DNA from: G963664835 sp963664835
GTDB lineage: Bacteria > Chloroflexota > UBA6077 > FW602-bin22 > JBCLEL01
Reading direction: 5' to 3'
Assembly (NCBI GenBank): GCA_963664835.2
Contig: CAXXUG010000013.1
Coordinates: 62,001 to 126,000 of the forward strand
DNA: 64,000 nt
Positions 8,535 to 17,004 of this stretch are shown here, one piece after another. The position numbers were made by a program, and so were the translations under genes. The notes beneath the pieces are model-generated. The model worked only from the letters and a program-made list of their open reading frames with translations. It made no database searches and was not told the DNA's origin. Position 1 is the first letter of the stretch, and each line of letters begins with the position of its first letter.

Positions 8535-9797
8535 ATGGCTCGGTCCATTCGCGATGGCAAGTCGAGAGTAGTTGTCACCGGCATTGGCGCCATTACCGCC
8601 GTGGGAAACGATCCCGAAGAATCATGGCGTAATCTTCTCGCAGGGAAATCCGGCATCAGGACGATCACCCAGTTCGACGCCAGTCCCTTTCCCACGCGAA
8701 TTGCCGCCGAGGTTGATTTTGACCAGCCGATGCCTTTCGTTGGCCGCAAAGATCTGCGGCGAATGTCTCGATTCGTTCAATTCGCGCTATTTGCCTGCCA
8801 TCAGGCACTCGCCAACGCCGGCATCGATATCGAGAAAGAGGACAGCGCGGATATTGGAGTCATAATCGGAACTGGAATCGGCAGCCTTACGACCACCGAA
8901 CGCGAGTGCGGTACCCTGCTCCGGCGGGGCGGCATGCGCGTGAACCCCAATTTCCTTCCTATGATGTTGCCCAATATGGCAGCTTCCCAGGTGACAAGAA
9001 TATTCGGAATCCACGGATACAGCTCTACGATTGTGACCGCTTGCTCCAGCGGCGCACAAGCCATCGGAGACGCCGCCGAGGTCATCCGGCGGGGCGGCGC
9101 CCAGGTTATGCTCGCCGGCGGTAGCGAGGCTTCGATCTGTGCTCTGGGTATGTCCAGTTTCTCCGTACTCCGGGCGCTCTCGCTCAGGAACGACGAACCG
9201 ACCAGGGCTAGCAGGCCGTTTGACCGCAACCGTGACGGATTGGTTCCGGCCGAGGGCGCAACGACATTGGTCTTGGAGAACCTGGACCGGGCAAGACGCC
9301 GAAATGCGCCCATCCTCGCGGAGATAACCGGCTACGGCGCTTCTTCCGACGCCTATCACGTGGTCGCTCCCCATCCCAAGGGAGATGGCGCAGTCAAGGC
9401 TATGACTCAGGCCCTCGACGACGCCGCCATCCCGCCGGACGAGGTCGACTATATCAATGCACACGCGACGTCCACGCCGGTCGGCGACGACGTCGAGACC
9501 TTGGCGATAAAGCGCGTGTTTGGAGACCGCGCCTACAAGATACCAGTAAGCTCGACCAAGTCGATGGTTGGTCACTCGATGGGCGCGTCAGGTGCAATAG
9601 AGGCCCTCGCCGCGATAATGTCCATCAGAGACAACACCGTTCACCCGACGACCAACTACGAGACGCCAGACCCGGATTGCGACCTGGACTACGTTCCAAA
9701 TGTAGCTCGAGACTTGCCGGTCCGAACCGCCCTCTCAAACTCATTCGCCTTCGGCGGGCACAATGCCGTACTGGCCTTCCAAAGATTCGAGGGTTAG
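8535..9797 (+). CDS. fabF: 3-oxoacyl-[acyl-carrier-protein] synthase II
   Basis: A 420-residue condensing enzyme for fatty-acid elongation from malonyl-ACP. The Cys-His-His triad is visible: TACSSGAQAIGDA (nucleophile), NAHATSTPVGD and MVGHSMGASGAIEA. The C-terminal SNSFAFGGHNAVLAF is standard for FabF. I chose ATG 8535, with TAGGAG about 10 nt upstream, rather than the upstream ATG at 8460, which would overlap plsX and add 25 residues with no homology. Co-transcribed with plsX and a downstream membrane protein that begins 3 nt after its stop. Confidence 0.92.
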   Translation: MARSIRDGKSRVVVTGIGAITAVGNDPEESWRNLLAGKSGIRTITQFDASPFPTRIAAEVDFDQPMPFVGRKDLRRMSRFVQFALFACHQALANAGIDIEKEDSADIGVIIGTGIGSLTTTERECGTLLRRGGMRVNPNFLPMMLPNMAASQVTRIFGIHGYSSTIVTACSSGAQAIGDAAEVIRRGGAQVMLAGGSEASICALGMSSFSVLRALSLRNDEPTRASRPFDRNRDGLVPAEGATTLVLENLDRARRRNAPILAEITGYGASSDAYHVVAPHPKGDGAVKAMTQALDDAAIPPDEVDYINAHATSTPVGDDVETLAIKRVFGDRAYKIPVSSTKSMVGHSMGASGAIEALAAIMSIRDNTVHPTTNYETPDPDCDLDYVPNVARDLPVRTALSNSFAFGGHNAVLAFQRFEG

Positions 9798-9800
9798 ACC

Positions 9801-10568
9801 TTGCTCGTACATACCGACGAAAACCTCGTAAAAACACGCAGGCGCATCGGTCAAATCGCGTCATTCGCGGGCATGGGAGTGCTCTTCGGCGGACTTCTCT
9901 ATTCATGCCAGGCACAGCCGGCCTTCCAGGAAGGCGCCAACCCGTCTATCGAGGCGGCTTTGATTTCTTGGGTCGCCCTGATCGCCGGATTCATTCTCGT
10001 CAGTGTCGGAAGGAACAACAGCAGCCGATGGGGCGGACAGTTTCCGGCTCACGAAGTCCTCACCAACTCCTTGAAGGGGCTGGACAACCGCCATCGGCTG
10101 TATAACTATGCCCCTCAGTTGCCCACCGATCACTTGCTTCTCACCCCCTACGGCTTGATCGCCTTCGTGTCCCGGCCAAACTTCGGCGCGATAACCAATC
10201 AGGGCGATCGTTGGGGTCGACAGGGTGGAATCAAGAAGGTTCTGATGTACTTCGCCGAAGGCAGCATCGGCAATCCGACTCGCGACGCCGTATCGATGGG
10301 GAAAGAGCTGAAGCAGTGGCTTGTTGACCAGTTCGGCGACCAGGTGGCCAATAGCATTCCCCTTCAGACGGCCATAGTCTTTACACATCCCCGCGCGTCG
10401 CTAATTGTTAACGACCCCGTGGTGCCAGTTCTCGGAGGCAAGGACATCCGAGCGTTCGCCCGGGGAGGTGATGGCAAGTCTAGGAAAGCTCGACTGCCGA
10501 CCGATCTACGCAGAAAGCTGGTTGACTTGTTGCAAGCCTACGAGTCGGTCGATGGCAAGTCGGCGTGA
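9801..10568 (+). CDS. Membrane protein with NERD-like cytosolic domain
   Basis: A 255-residue protein starting with TTG directly after fabF. Two hydrophobic helices occupy roughly residues 15-37 and 53-70, and the rest is soluble. The soluble part (HLLLTPYGLIAFVSRPNFGAI, roughly residues 110-130) resembles NERD (nuclease-related) domains in layout, a beta-hairpin after a short helix, but the catalytic ExK is not evident, so any nuclease role is doubtful. Position suggests co-expression with plsX-fabF and a role at the membrane. Function unknown. Confidence 0.55.
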   Translation: MLVHTDENLVKTRRRIGQIASFAGMGVLFGGLLYSCQAQPAFQEGANPSIEAALISWVALIAGFILVSVGRNNSSRWGGQFPAHEVLTNSLKGLDNRHRLYNYAPQLPTDHLLLTPYGLIAFVSRPNFGAITNQGDRWGRQGGIKKVLMYFAEGSIGNPTRDAVSMGKELKQWLVDQFGDQVANSIPLQTAIVFTHPRASLIVNDPVVPVLGGKDIRAFARGGDGKSRKARLPTDLRRKLVDLLQAYESVDGKSA

Positions 10569-10702
10569 CACACGACATGATTGGATATTCTGAACTTCGG
10601 AGAGGCCTTACGAGGTCGCAAGAGAAACCACATAGGAGCATATTTTTTGAGAAACATCCCGATTAAGACGGTACCCTGCCGTCAGATCCGCGGACCCGTG
10701 CA

Positions 10703-11524
10703 ATGAGCGAGGTGTCAATGGATTCAGCGACAACTCTCGGGCAAGCTGTGGGAGATTACGTCTCCAAACTTACCGACGAAGAGCGAGCCGGGCAGCAGGG
10801 CGAGCTGAACCGCTTCGTGCTCTTCTTTGGTGCGCGGTCAGACATCAACCGCATAACCGCGGCTGAGGTCGAGAGCTACCAGTCCCAGGTTCAACTGAGC
10901 GGGGTGGATCCCGCCATCCGATTGGATCCGGTGCGCCGGCTGCTCGCATTCGCCCATAAGAGGAAAATCACCTCCACCAACCTGGCAAAAGTCCTGAAGA
11001 GTCGGCGGACATCGACCAGATCCAAAGCCCCTAGGTCCCAGAGCAGGACCAAGGAAGAAGAAGTCTCGCAAGTTACTTCGGAAGGCTACGAGGAGTTGAA
11101 GAAAGAGCTCGAGTACCTCTCGACCGAGGTGCGCGCTGAGATCGCCCAACTCCTGTACGACGCTCGCTTGGACAGGGACATTCGAGAGAACGCCCCCTAC
11201 GACGCGGCAAAGCAGCGTCAAGCAGAGGTCGAGGCTCGAATCAGGCTTATATCTCAGACACTGGCCACGTCGAGAGTCGTCGATCACGCCCAAACCGAGG
11301 GTGATCGCATCGGACTCGGCACCCACATTATCTTGCAAGACTTGACCCACGGAGGCGAGATTACCTACACGCTGGTCGGCAGTAGCGAGGCGAATCCGAG
11401 TGCCGGCAAGCTCTCGAACGAGTCACCGGTCGGTAAAGCCTCCATTGGCCGCAGGGTTGGCGAAGAGTTCGAGGTCCCTGCGCCTGCCGGCATCATCCGT
11501 TACAAGGTGGCGAGCGTAAAGTAA
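10703..11524 (+). CDS. greA: GreA-type transcript cleavage factor with N-terminal extension
   Basis: A 273-residue protein. From about residue 123 it is a full GreA: coiled-coil with the catalytic acidic tip RDIRENAPYDAAK (D159, E162), which reaches into the RNA polymerase secondary channel and triggers cleavage of backtracked RNA, then the FKBP-like C-terminal domain (GTHIILQDL, SPVGKASIGRRVGEEFEVPAP). The first 100 residues are extra: a helical segment (TLGQAVGDYVSKL, ITAAEVESY) resembling the SAM-like core-binding domain of tyrosine recombinases, then a basic Ser/Thr/Arg linker (residues 98-118). Ordinary GreA is about 158 residues. The ATG at 10718 is an alternative start. Whether the extension binds DNA is unknown. 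Confidence 0.8.
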   Translation: MSEVSMDSATTLGQAVGDYVSKLTDEERAGQQGELNRFVLFFGARSDINRITAAEVESYQSQVQLSGVDPAIRLDPVRRLLAFAHKRKITSTNLAKVLKSRRTSTRSKAPRSQSRTKEEEVSQVTSEGYEELKKELEYLSTEVRAEIAQLLYDARLDRDIRENAPYDAAKQRQAEVEARIRLISQTLATSRVVDHAQTEGDRIGLGTHIILQDLTHGGEITYTLVGSSEANPSAGKLSNESPVGKASIGRRVGEEFEVPAPAGIIRYKVASVK

Positions 11525-11559
11525 AACGCCGACTGCTGAACGCTCGATCTGGCCGGCTC

Positions 11560-11751
11560 TCACTCCCAAGTGATGATCCAAACGCACGCGCCGGCCAAGA
11601 GAATCGTCGCGATTACTAGCGCTGAGCGCTGGGTTGCCAGCATGTCCACCTGTCTGGCGGAATAGAGCATTATCGCAACCATCACCGCGGCCAAGGCGAA
11701 CCACATCGATATGTAAGGATGTCTCTCGATCCAACCCTTGACCCGCCTCAC
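11560..11751 (-). CDS. Small two-helix membrane protein
   Basis: A 63-residue protein with GTG start preceded by GAGGAGG (about 5 nt away), which argues for a real gene. It has a basic N-terminus (RRVKGWIERHP), a transmembrane helix (WFALAAVMVAIMLY), and a second helix (SALVIATILLAGACVWIITW). No family recognised. It lies between the greA-like gene and clpB, convergent with the former. Confidence 0.5.
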   Translation of the reverse strand: MRRVKGWIERHPYISMWFALAAVMVAIMLYSARQVDMLATQRSALVIATILLAGACVWIITWE

Positions 11752-11936
11752 GACGACCTCCTCGATCGCGACCTAGATGTAGCTACGCGCCGCAACGCGC
11801 TAGTACTCGTCGCGGCGATTGCATAATTCTAGCATCAGACGGCAACGCCCCCGCCGTTCCAACAAGTCACGGCCAACAGAATCCAATCCGCGAGATGTCC
11901 GCTCATTATTGGCTCCGGCTGTGGGCCGGACTTTCG

Positions 11937-14546
11937 TCACCAGTTAACTGAACCGTCTACTACCGCTGGCGCGCCTTCGAACACGTAGGAACTTTCCCTA
12001 TAATCCACCCGCACCGAGCTTCCATCGAGGAATCTACCCTCGAGTAGGTGAACTGCCAGAGGATCCAAGACTCGCCGCTGAATGGTCCGGCGCAATGGTC
12101 GCGCGCCGAATACCGGATCGTAACCCTCGTCAGCCAATGCCCGCCTTGCTCCGACGCTTACGTTCAAAGAGATTCTCCTATCCTTCAGCCGCTCCGCAAT
12201 TTCCCTCATCTGAAGGTCCACGATCTTGTAGATGTGGTCCGGTCCAAGAGGCTCGAAGATCAGCGTCTCGTCAATGCGGTTCAAGAACTCCGGCCTGAAC
12301 CTGGTCCGAAGCTCCTGGTTCACCAGGCCCCGGACCTTACTGCGATCGCCGTTACCGTCTTGGAAGATCCAGTCAGTGCCCACGTTGCTGGTCATTATGA
12401 TCACGGCGTTCCTGAAATCGACGGTACGGCCCTGCCCGTCGGTCATTCGACCGTCGTCGAGGACTTGGAGCAGGGCATTGAATACGTCACCATGCGCCTT
12501 CTCGATCTCGTCGAACAGCACCACCGCGAACGGTCTCCTGCGTATAGCCTCGGTTAACTGGCCTGCCTCGTCATAGCCGACGTAGCCGGGAGGAGCGCCG
12601 ATAAGTCGGGATACCGAGTGCTTTTCCATATACTCCGACATGTCTATCCGAATCATGGCCTGCTCGTCGTCGAACAGGAATTCGGCCAACGCACGCGCCA
12701 ACTCCGTCTTTCCCACTCCGGTCGGACCCAGGAAGATGAAGCTTGCCATTGGGCGATTGGGATCTTGCAACCTGGCCCTGGCCCGCCGGACCGCGCTCCC
12801 CACCGCGTTTATTGCCTCTTCCTGGCCGACGACTCGCTCCTGCAACCGTTCCTCGATATTCAGCAACTTTCTCAACTCGCTCTCCAGCATCTTGCTCACC
12901 GGTATCCCGGTCCAGCGGCTGACCACGTCGGCGATGTCCTCCTCGTCCACCTCCTCCTTTAACAGCCTGGCGCCACCCCCGCCGGCGCCGGCTTTCGCTT
13001 CGGCCAACTCGCTCGTGTACCGGGCCAGTTCCACATACTTGAGCCTGGCGGCCAACTCGAAATCGGCCGCCCTCTCCGCCTTCTCAATCTCGAATCGCGT
13101 TTCCTCGAGCTTTTGCTGAATGTCGCGCAGCCTCTGGATCGATTGCTTCTCGTTGTCCCATTGGAGACGCAGGCGGGTGTCTATCTCCTTGAGCTCTCCC
13201 AACTCTTTCTCCAGACGCGCGAGACGGTCCTGCGAAGCGGGATCGGACTCTTTCTTCAGCGCCTCTCGCTCGATTTCCAACTGCGTCATACGCCGCTCGA
13301 CCTCGTCCAGCTCGTTCGGCATGCTGTCAATCTCCACCCGAAGCTTGCTGGCCGCCTCATCAATCAGATCGATAGCTTTGTCCGGCAAAAATCGGTCGCT
13401 GATATAGCGATTTGAGAGTTGAGCGGCGGCGACGACAGCCGAATCCTTGATCCTCACGCCGTGGTGAAGCTCGTAGCGCTCCCTGATGCCGCGCAGTATG
13501 CTGACCGTCTCCTCCACCGTCGGTTGGTCGACGAGCACCGGCTGAAACCTGCGCTCCAGCGCGGCGTCCTTTTCGATTTGCTTGCGATACTCATCGAGAG
13601 TTGTCGCGCCGATGCAGTGAAGCTCGCCGCGCGCCAGCATCGGCTTCAGCATGTTGGAAGCGTCCATCGCACCCTCTGCCGCGCCGGCGCCTACCACGGT
13701 GTGCAGCTCGTCGATGAACAATATCACCCGTCCGTTCGCCTCCTGCACCTCACGTAGCACCGCCTTCAAGCGCTCCTCGAACTCTCCCCTGTACTTGGTG
13801 CCGGCGACAAGCGAGCTCAGGTCAAGTGAGATAATCTGCCGATCCTTGAGGCCGTCCGGCACGTCACCCTTCTCGATCCGGCGAGCAAGGCCCTCGGCAA
13901 TGGCCGTCTTCCCGACGCCCGGCTCGCCGGTCAACACCGGGTTGTTCTTCGTCCGGCGGGAGAGCACCTGTATTACCCTGCGGATCTCTTCGTCACGGCC
14001 GATCACCGGGTCAAGCTTGCCGGCCCGGGCCAATTGGGTCAGATCGCGGCCGTATCGCTTCAGCGCTTCGTACTTGTCCTCTGGGTTCGAATCCGCGACA
14101 CGTTGGCCGCCGCGAACCGACTCGAGCGCCCTGTAAACATCTTCGACGGTCACACCCAGCCTGCTCAGCCTTCGCCCGATATCCGTAGAGTTGCCGGACT
14201 GGACTAACGCGATGAACAGGTGCTCCGTGCTCAGGAACTCATCGCGGAGACGCTTCGCCTCCTCCACCGAGTTGGACACGACCTTCGACAGCGTCGGGGA
14301 CATCGCCGGCTGTACCGGCCTACTCAGACGAGGCAGCCGGTCGACAAAGGTCCGGACCTCGCCGGCCAGCGCCGCCGGATCGTGCCCAAGCTTGTCGACC
14401 AAGCCGGGCACAATACCGTCCGGTTGTTCCAACAGCGTCAACGCTAGGTGCTCCGGTTCGATTTGGCCGTGGTTCGACTGCTCAGCGAGTTCATGCGCGC
14501 CATAAATGGCCTCTTGGGCTTTCTCCGTAAAACGATTCTGATTCAT
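11937..14546 (-). CDS. clpB: ATP-dependent chaperone ClpB
   Basis: An 869-residue Hsp100 disaggregase that, with DnaK, threads aggregated proteins through its hexameric pore. Order: N-domain with two Clp_N repeats, NBD1 with Walker A GEPGVGKTA and LDLSSLVAGTKYRGEFEERL pore region, the coiled M-domain (roughly residues 400-520), and NBD2 with Walker A GPTGVGKTE, Walker B VVLFDEIEKAH and sensor region. The M-domain distinguishes it from ClpA/ClpC. Length is normal. Transcribed divergently from hsp20, sharing a 227-nt regulatory gap. Confidence 0.95.
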   Translation of the reverse strand: MNQNRFTEKAQEAIYGAHELAEQSNHGQIEPEHLALTLLEQPDGIVPGLVDKLGHDPAALAGEVRTFVDRLPRLSRPVQPAMSPTLSKVVSNSVEEAKRLRDEFLSTEHLFIALVQSGNSTDIGRRLSRLGVTVEDVYRALESVRGGQRVADSNPEDKYEALKRYGRDLTQLARAGKLDPVIGRDEEIRRVIQVLSRRTKNNPVLTGEPGVGKTAIAEGLARRIEKGDVPDGLKDRQIISLDLSSLVAGTKYRGEFEERLKAVLREVQEANGRVILFIDELHTVVGAGAAEGAMDASNMLKPMLARGELHCIGATTLDEYRKQIEKDAALERRFQPVLVDQPTVEETVSILRGIRERYELHHGVRIKDSAVVAAAQLSNRYISDRFLPDKAIDLIDEAASKLRVEIDSMPNELDEVERRMTQLEIEREALKKESDPASQDRLARLEKELGELKEIDTRLRLQWDNEKQSIQRLRDIQQKLEETRFEIEKAERAADFELAARLKYVELARYTSELAEAKAGAGGGGARLLKEEVDEEDIADVVSRWTGIPVSKMLESELRKLLNIEERLQERVVGQEEAINAVGSAVRRARARLQDPNRPMASFIFLGPTGVGKTELARALAEFLFDDEQAMIRIDMSEYMEKHSVSRLIGAPPGYVGYDEAGQLTEAIRRRPFAVVLFDEIEKAHGDVFNALLQVLDDGRMTDGQGRTVDFRNAVIIMTSNVGTDWIFQDGNGDRSKVRGLVNQELRTRFRPEFLNRIDETLIFEPLGPDHIYKIVDLQMREIAERLKDRRISLNVSVGARRALADEGYDPVFGARPLRRTIQRRVLDPLAVHLLEGRFLDGSSVRVDYRESSYVFEGAPAVVDGSVNW

Positions 14547-14601
14547 TGCCCCTCACCGTCCACAACATGTCTTGACTGAAACATCGGAATTATTCGATAA
14601 A

Positions 14602-14630
14602 ATAATACTGAATTGAGTGTGCTTTAGCAA
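14602..14630 (-). promoter_or_regulatory. Promoter for clpB
   Basis: On the minus strand TTGCTA (14630-14625) and TATTAT (14607-14602) are separated by exactly 17 bp, a good sigma-70-type promoter about 55 bp before the clpB start. No CIRCE (HrcA) or HAIR (HspR) inverted repeat overlaps it, only imperfect half-site-like words (GAGTG at 14615-14619 and TAGCACTC at 14644-14651). Confidence 0.5.
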
Positions 14631-14680
14631 TCTCTTGATGGTCTAGCACTCATACTATTTATCTTTATCTCATAAATAAC

Positions 14681-14709
14681 TTGACGTTTACCATAGAATA
14701 GTTTAGGGT
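14681..14709 (+). promoter_or_regulatory. Promoter for hsp20
   Basis: TTGACG (14681-14686) and TAGGGT (14704-14709) lie 17 bp apart, about 65 nt upstream of the hsp20 ATG. The -10 is weak but keeps the TAnnnT pattern. The surrounding 150 bp is much more AT-rich than the flanking genes, as expected for a shared stress promoter region. Confidence 0.4.
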
Positions 14710-14773
14710 TTACATCAAGGCGCACAGGTGCCAGAGTCAAAGCAATCAGATTCAACACATGGAGGATTTGCGA

Positions 14774-15223
14774 ATGCGTCACATTACAAGATGGGAGCCG
14801 GCGATTGAGTCGGTGTCGTTGCGGGAAATGATGAACAGGCTTTTCGAGGACAGCTTCGTCCGGCCGCCAACCTGGGTGGCCGAGGCGCACGGGACCAAGT
14901 CCCTGCCTATCGACCTGCACGAGACGCCGGACGAGTTCGTCGTTTCGGCATCCGTGCCGGGAGTGAAGCCTGAGGACTTGGATATAACCGTCATTGGCGA
15001 GACCCTCAAGATCAAAGCTGAGACTAGGACCGAGTCCGACGCCAAGGACGCCAACTTCCTGCGCAAGGAGCGGCATTACGGCTCGTTCTACCGAGAGGTA
15101 GCCCTGCCGGCCGAGGTTCAGGGTGGAAGCGCGGAGGCAACCTTCGAGCACGGAGTCCTGACCCTCAAGCTCCCCAAAGCGGAAGCGGTCAAGCCAAAGA
15201 AGATCAAGGTTTCAGTCAGCTAA
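14774..15223 (+). CDS. Small heat-shock protein, Hsp20/alpha-crystallin family
   Basis: A 149-residue ATP-independent holdase. The alpha-crystallin domain runs from about residue 42 (PIDLHETPDEFVVSASVPGV) to the end, with the strand motif EDLDITVIGETLKIKAE and the signature ATFEHGVLTLKLPK. An IKV-type C-terminal tail (KIKVSV) fits the IxI/V motif that docks oligomers. ATG 14774 is chosen because GGAGG at 14761-14765 is 8 nt upstream; the earlier ATG at 14759 overlaps that Shine-Dalgarno. Divergent from clpB, and followed by a strong terminator. Confidence 0.9.
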   Translation: MRHITRWEPAIESVSLREMMNRLFEDSFVRPPTWVAEAHGTKSLPIDLHETPDEFVVSASVPGVKPEDLDITVIGETLKIKAETRTESDAKDANFLRKERHYGSFYREVALPAEVQGGSAEATFEHGVLTLKLPKAEAVKPKKIKVSVS

Positions 15224-15244
15224 CCCAGCGACCAACAATCCACC

Positions 15245-15278
15245 AAAGGGCGGGTGTCCAACCCGCCCTTTTCCTTTT
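15245..15278 (+). terminator. Rho-independent terminator of hsp20
   Basis: An 11-bp perfect GC-rich stem (AAAGGGCGGGT / ACCCGCCCTTT) with a 5-nt loop, followed by TTTTCCTTTT, 21 nt after the hsp20 stop. Confidence 0.9.
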
Positions 15279-15360
15279 GCCCGGCCCTGGCAATTCGATC
15301 CGCTATGATGCCACTCGGCTCCGATCGTGACCTTGAGACCCACCGATCCCAACGTTGCTC

Positions 15361-15920
15361 ATTTTCATTTTGTGAAGCCTCACAGATTGGGCAAAATTGT
15401 GGGGCGTGGGGATGTGTAATGTAGCGCGGTCGAAGACTACGCGGGGCGAGGGGCTTGTCCCCCGCTCCCCGCAATCCGGGAAGCACCACTGATCCCGCGC
15501 CAATGTACAGAAGCCCCGCCAACCGACGCACCATTTTTCATACCTTGGTGTGCCGGCGCCAACCGGGATGAGCGGTTGGTACGAAAAATGACTGTTCCTG
15601 CACTCCAGAATGGTCATTCCGGCGGAGGCCGGAATCTAGGAGGGGCGGGGAGGGGGAATGTAGCGCGGGGGCTTGTCCCCCGCTGGGGTGGGGACTGGGC
15701 ATGGCAGAATCTCCCGCACGAATTCGCCGCACAGGACCGCGACTCCGTGTCTTAATACCTTGGTATGCCAGCCCCTGCCGGCAGCAACCCATGGCGATCT
15801 TCCAGCGAACCATCCCATAGCCTGCGGTCGTCGATTGATGTCACGAGAAACCCCAAGCGAACTTTCAAGACGTTCCCACCTCGATTGGGTGGTGCATTCG
15901 ACACACACCGCTCCGATTGA
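15361..15920. repeat. Mosaic of dispersed palindromic modules
   Basis: The 0.74-kb gap after hsp20 is repeat mosaic. In order: module E (GTGAAGCCTCAC, 15372-15384), module B (15419-15470, GTAGCGCGGTCGAAGACTAC then a gggcttgtccc core), module C (15531-15593, with CATTTTTCATACC and GGTACGAAAAATG at its ends), module D (15610-15640, ATTCCGGCGGAGGCCGGAAT), module A (15658-15685, core gcgggggcttgtcccccgc) and a second partial module C (15755-15785). No gene is supported; open frames here are repeat-encoded. Confidence 0.8.
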
Positions 15921-16015
15921 CGCACTTCCGGCATCAGTCTAGACTCATGCCGGCGAGCGGCGGCCGGCCCCTCCCATTACGACGATACAACCGCATTCAC
16001 ATCAGGTTGCACCCT

Positions 16016-16954
16016 ATGTTAGATCTCAATCGCCTCCACGGAATAGTCCCTCCAATCCTGACCCCAATGAATGACGACGAGTCTCCCGATCTGGAGTCGC
16101 TCGCCAGCCTTGTCGATTTCCTGATCGAAAACGGTGTCCACGGCATCTGGGTCAATGGCACCACCGGCGAGTTCCCCTGCTTTACTGCCTCGGAGCGATC
16201 TTCCATAGTGCGAAAAACCGTCGCGACGGTCGCCGGCCGAGTCCCTATTATGGCCGGCATTGGCGATTGCAGCACCCGGCTGGCGATTCATCACGGCCGT
16301 CTCGCGGCCGACGCCGGCGTGGATGCGATCGCCCTTACTCCGCCCTACTACTACGTTACGAGCCAGTCCGAGCTCCTGGACCACTTCCGCCGGCTGCGGG
16401 CGGAGGTCGATTCTCCGTTGATGGTCTACAACATTCCCCAGACCGTAAAGGTCAAGCTCGATGTCTCTACGATGCTCACACTAGCAGAGGAAGGAACCGT
16501 CATCGGGCTCAAGGACAGCCAGAACGACCTGGACTGGTTCCGGCAGGTGATGATCGGCGCCCGACGCGCCGGCAAGCAGATTCGAGGCTTTCTCGGCACC
16601 CAGGCGCTGATCGACGCCGGCCTGTTGGCAGGCGCCCACGGCGCGATTCCCAGCACGTCGAATATTGCTCCCCGAGCCTGCGTCGGTGCTTACGAGGCGG
16701 CCCGTCGGGGCGACATGGCTTCCGCCAATCTCTACCAAGAGAAAGTGATCTTCGCGCGACGGATCACTGCTGTCGTCCAGGGCTCAAACCAGGGCGCAAT
16801 TCTCGCCGGCATGAAATCGGCGCTGAAGCTGATGGGAGTCATCAAGTCTGCAAAGGTCAGCGGCCCCTTCAGGACCGCCTCCGCCGACGAGGAAGCAAGG
16901 ATTGGCCAGTTGATCGAAGAGTTGGAGCTGTCACCGGCCGCCAGCGCTCTTTAG
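16016..16954 (+). CDS. Dihydrodipicolinate synthase (DapA)-family aldolase/lyase
   Basis: A 312-residue class I aldolase-fold (TIM barrel) protein. Visible are GTTGEF (residues 43-48, phosphate-like carboxylate site), the Tyr in VYNIPQT, and the Schiff-base Lys in IGLKDSQND. DapA-family members include dihydrodipicolinate synthase, N-acetylneuraminate lyase and several sugar-acid dehydratases or KDG aldolases. Because two Gfo/Idh/MocA dehydrogenases and an FAH-type hydrolase follow, a catabolic sugar-acid role is more likely than lysine synthesis. ATG 16016 matches the family N-terminus; upstream in-frame residues belong to repeat sequence. The gene starts immediately after a repeat mosaic. 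Confidence 0.8.
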   Translation: MLDLNRLHGIVPPILTPMNDDESPDLESLASLVDFLIENGVHGIWVNGTTGEFPCFTASERSSIVRKTVATVAGRVPIMAGIGDCSTRLAIHHGRLAADAGVDAIALTPPYYYVTSQSELLDHFRRLRAEVDSPLMVYNIPQTVKVKLDVSTMLTLAEEGTVIGLKDSQNDLDWFRQVMIGARRAGKQIRGFLGTQALIDAGLLAGAHGAIPSTSNIAPRACVGAYEAARRGDMASANLYQEKVIFARRITAVVQGSNQGAILAGMKSALKLMGVIKSAKVSGPFRTASADEEARIGQLIEELELSPAASAL

Positions 16955-17004
16955 ACACTTTGCGCCGGCGTCACCCCGAACGGCACGGTGATCGGAGGAT
17001 ACCG

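Noticed and set aside
14614..14652. CIRCE or HAIR operator
   Set aside because: Half-site-like words are spaced wrongly and imperfect.
16267..17004. In-frame N-terminal extension of the first Gfo/Idh/MocA gene
   Set aside because: It reads through the DapA-family gene in another frame, with low-complexity Arg-rich sequence; the Rossmann start and GGAGG support ATG 17005.
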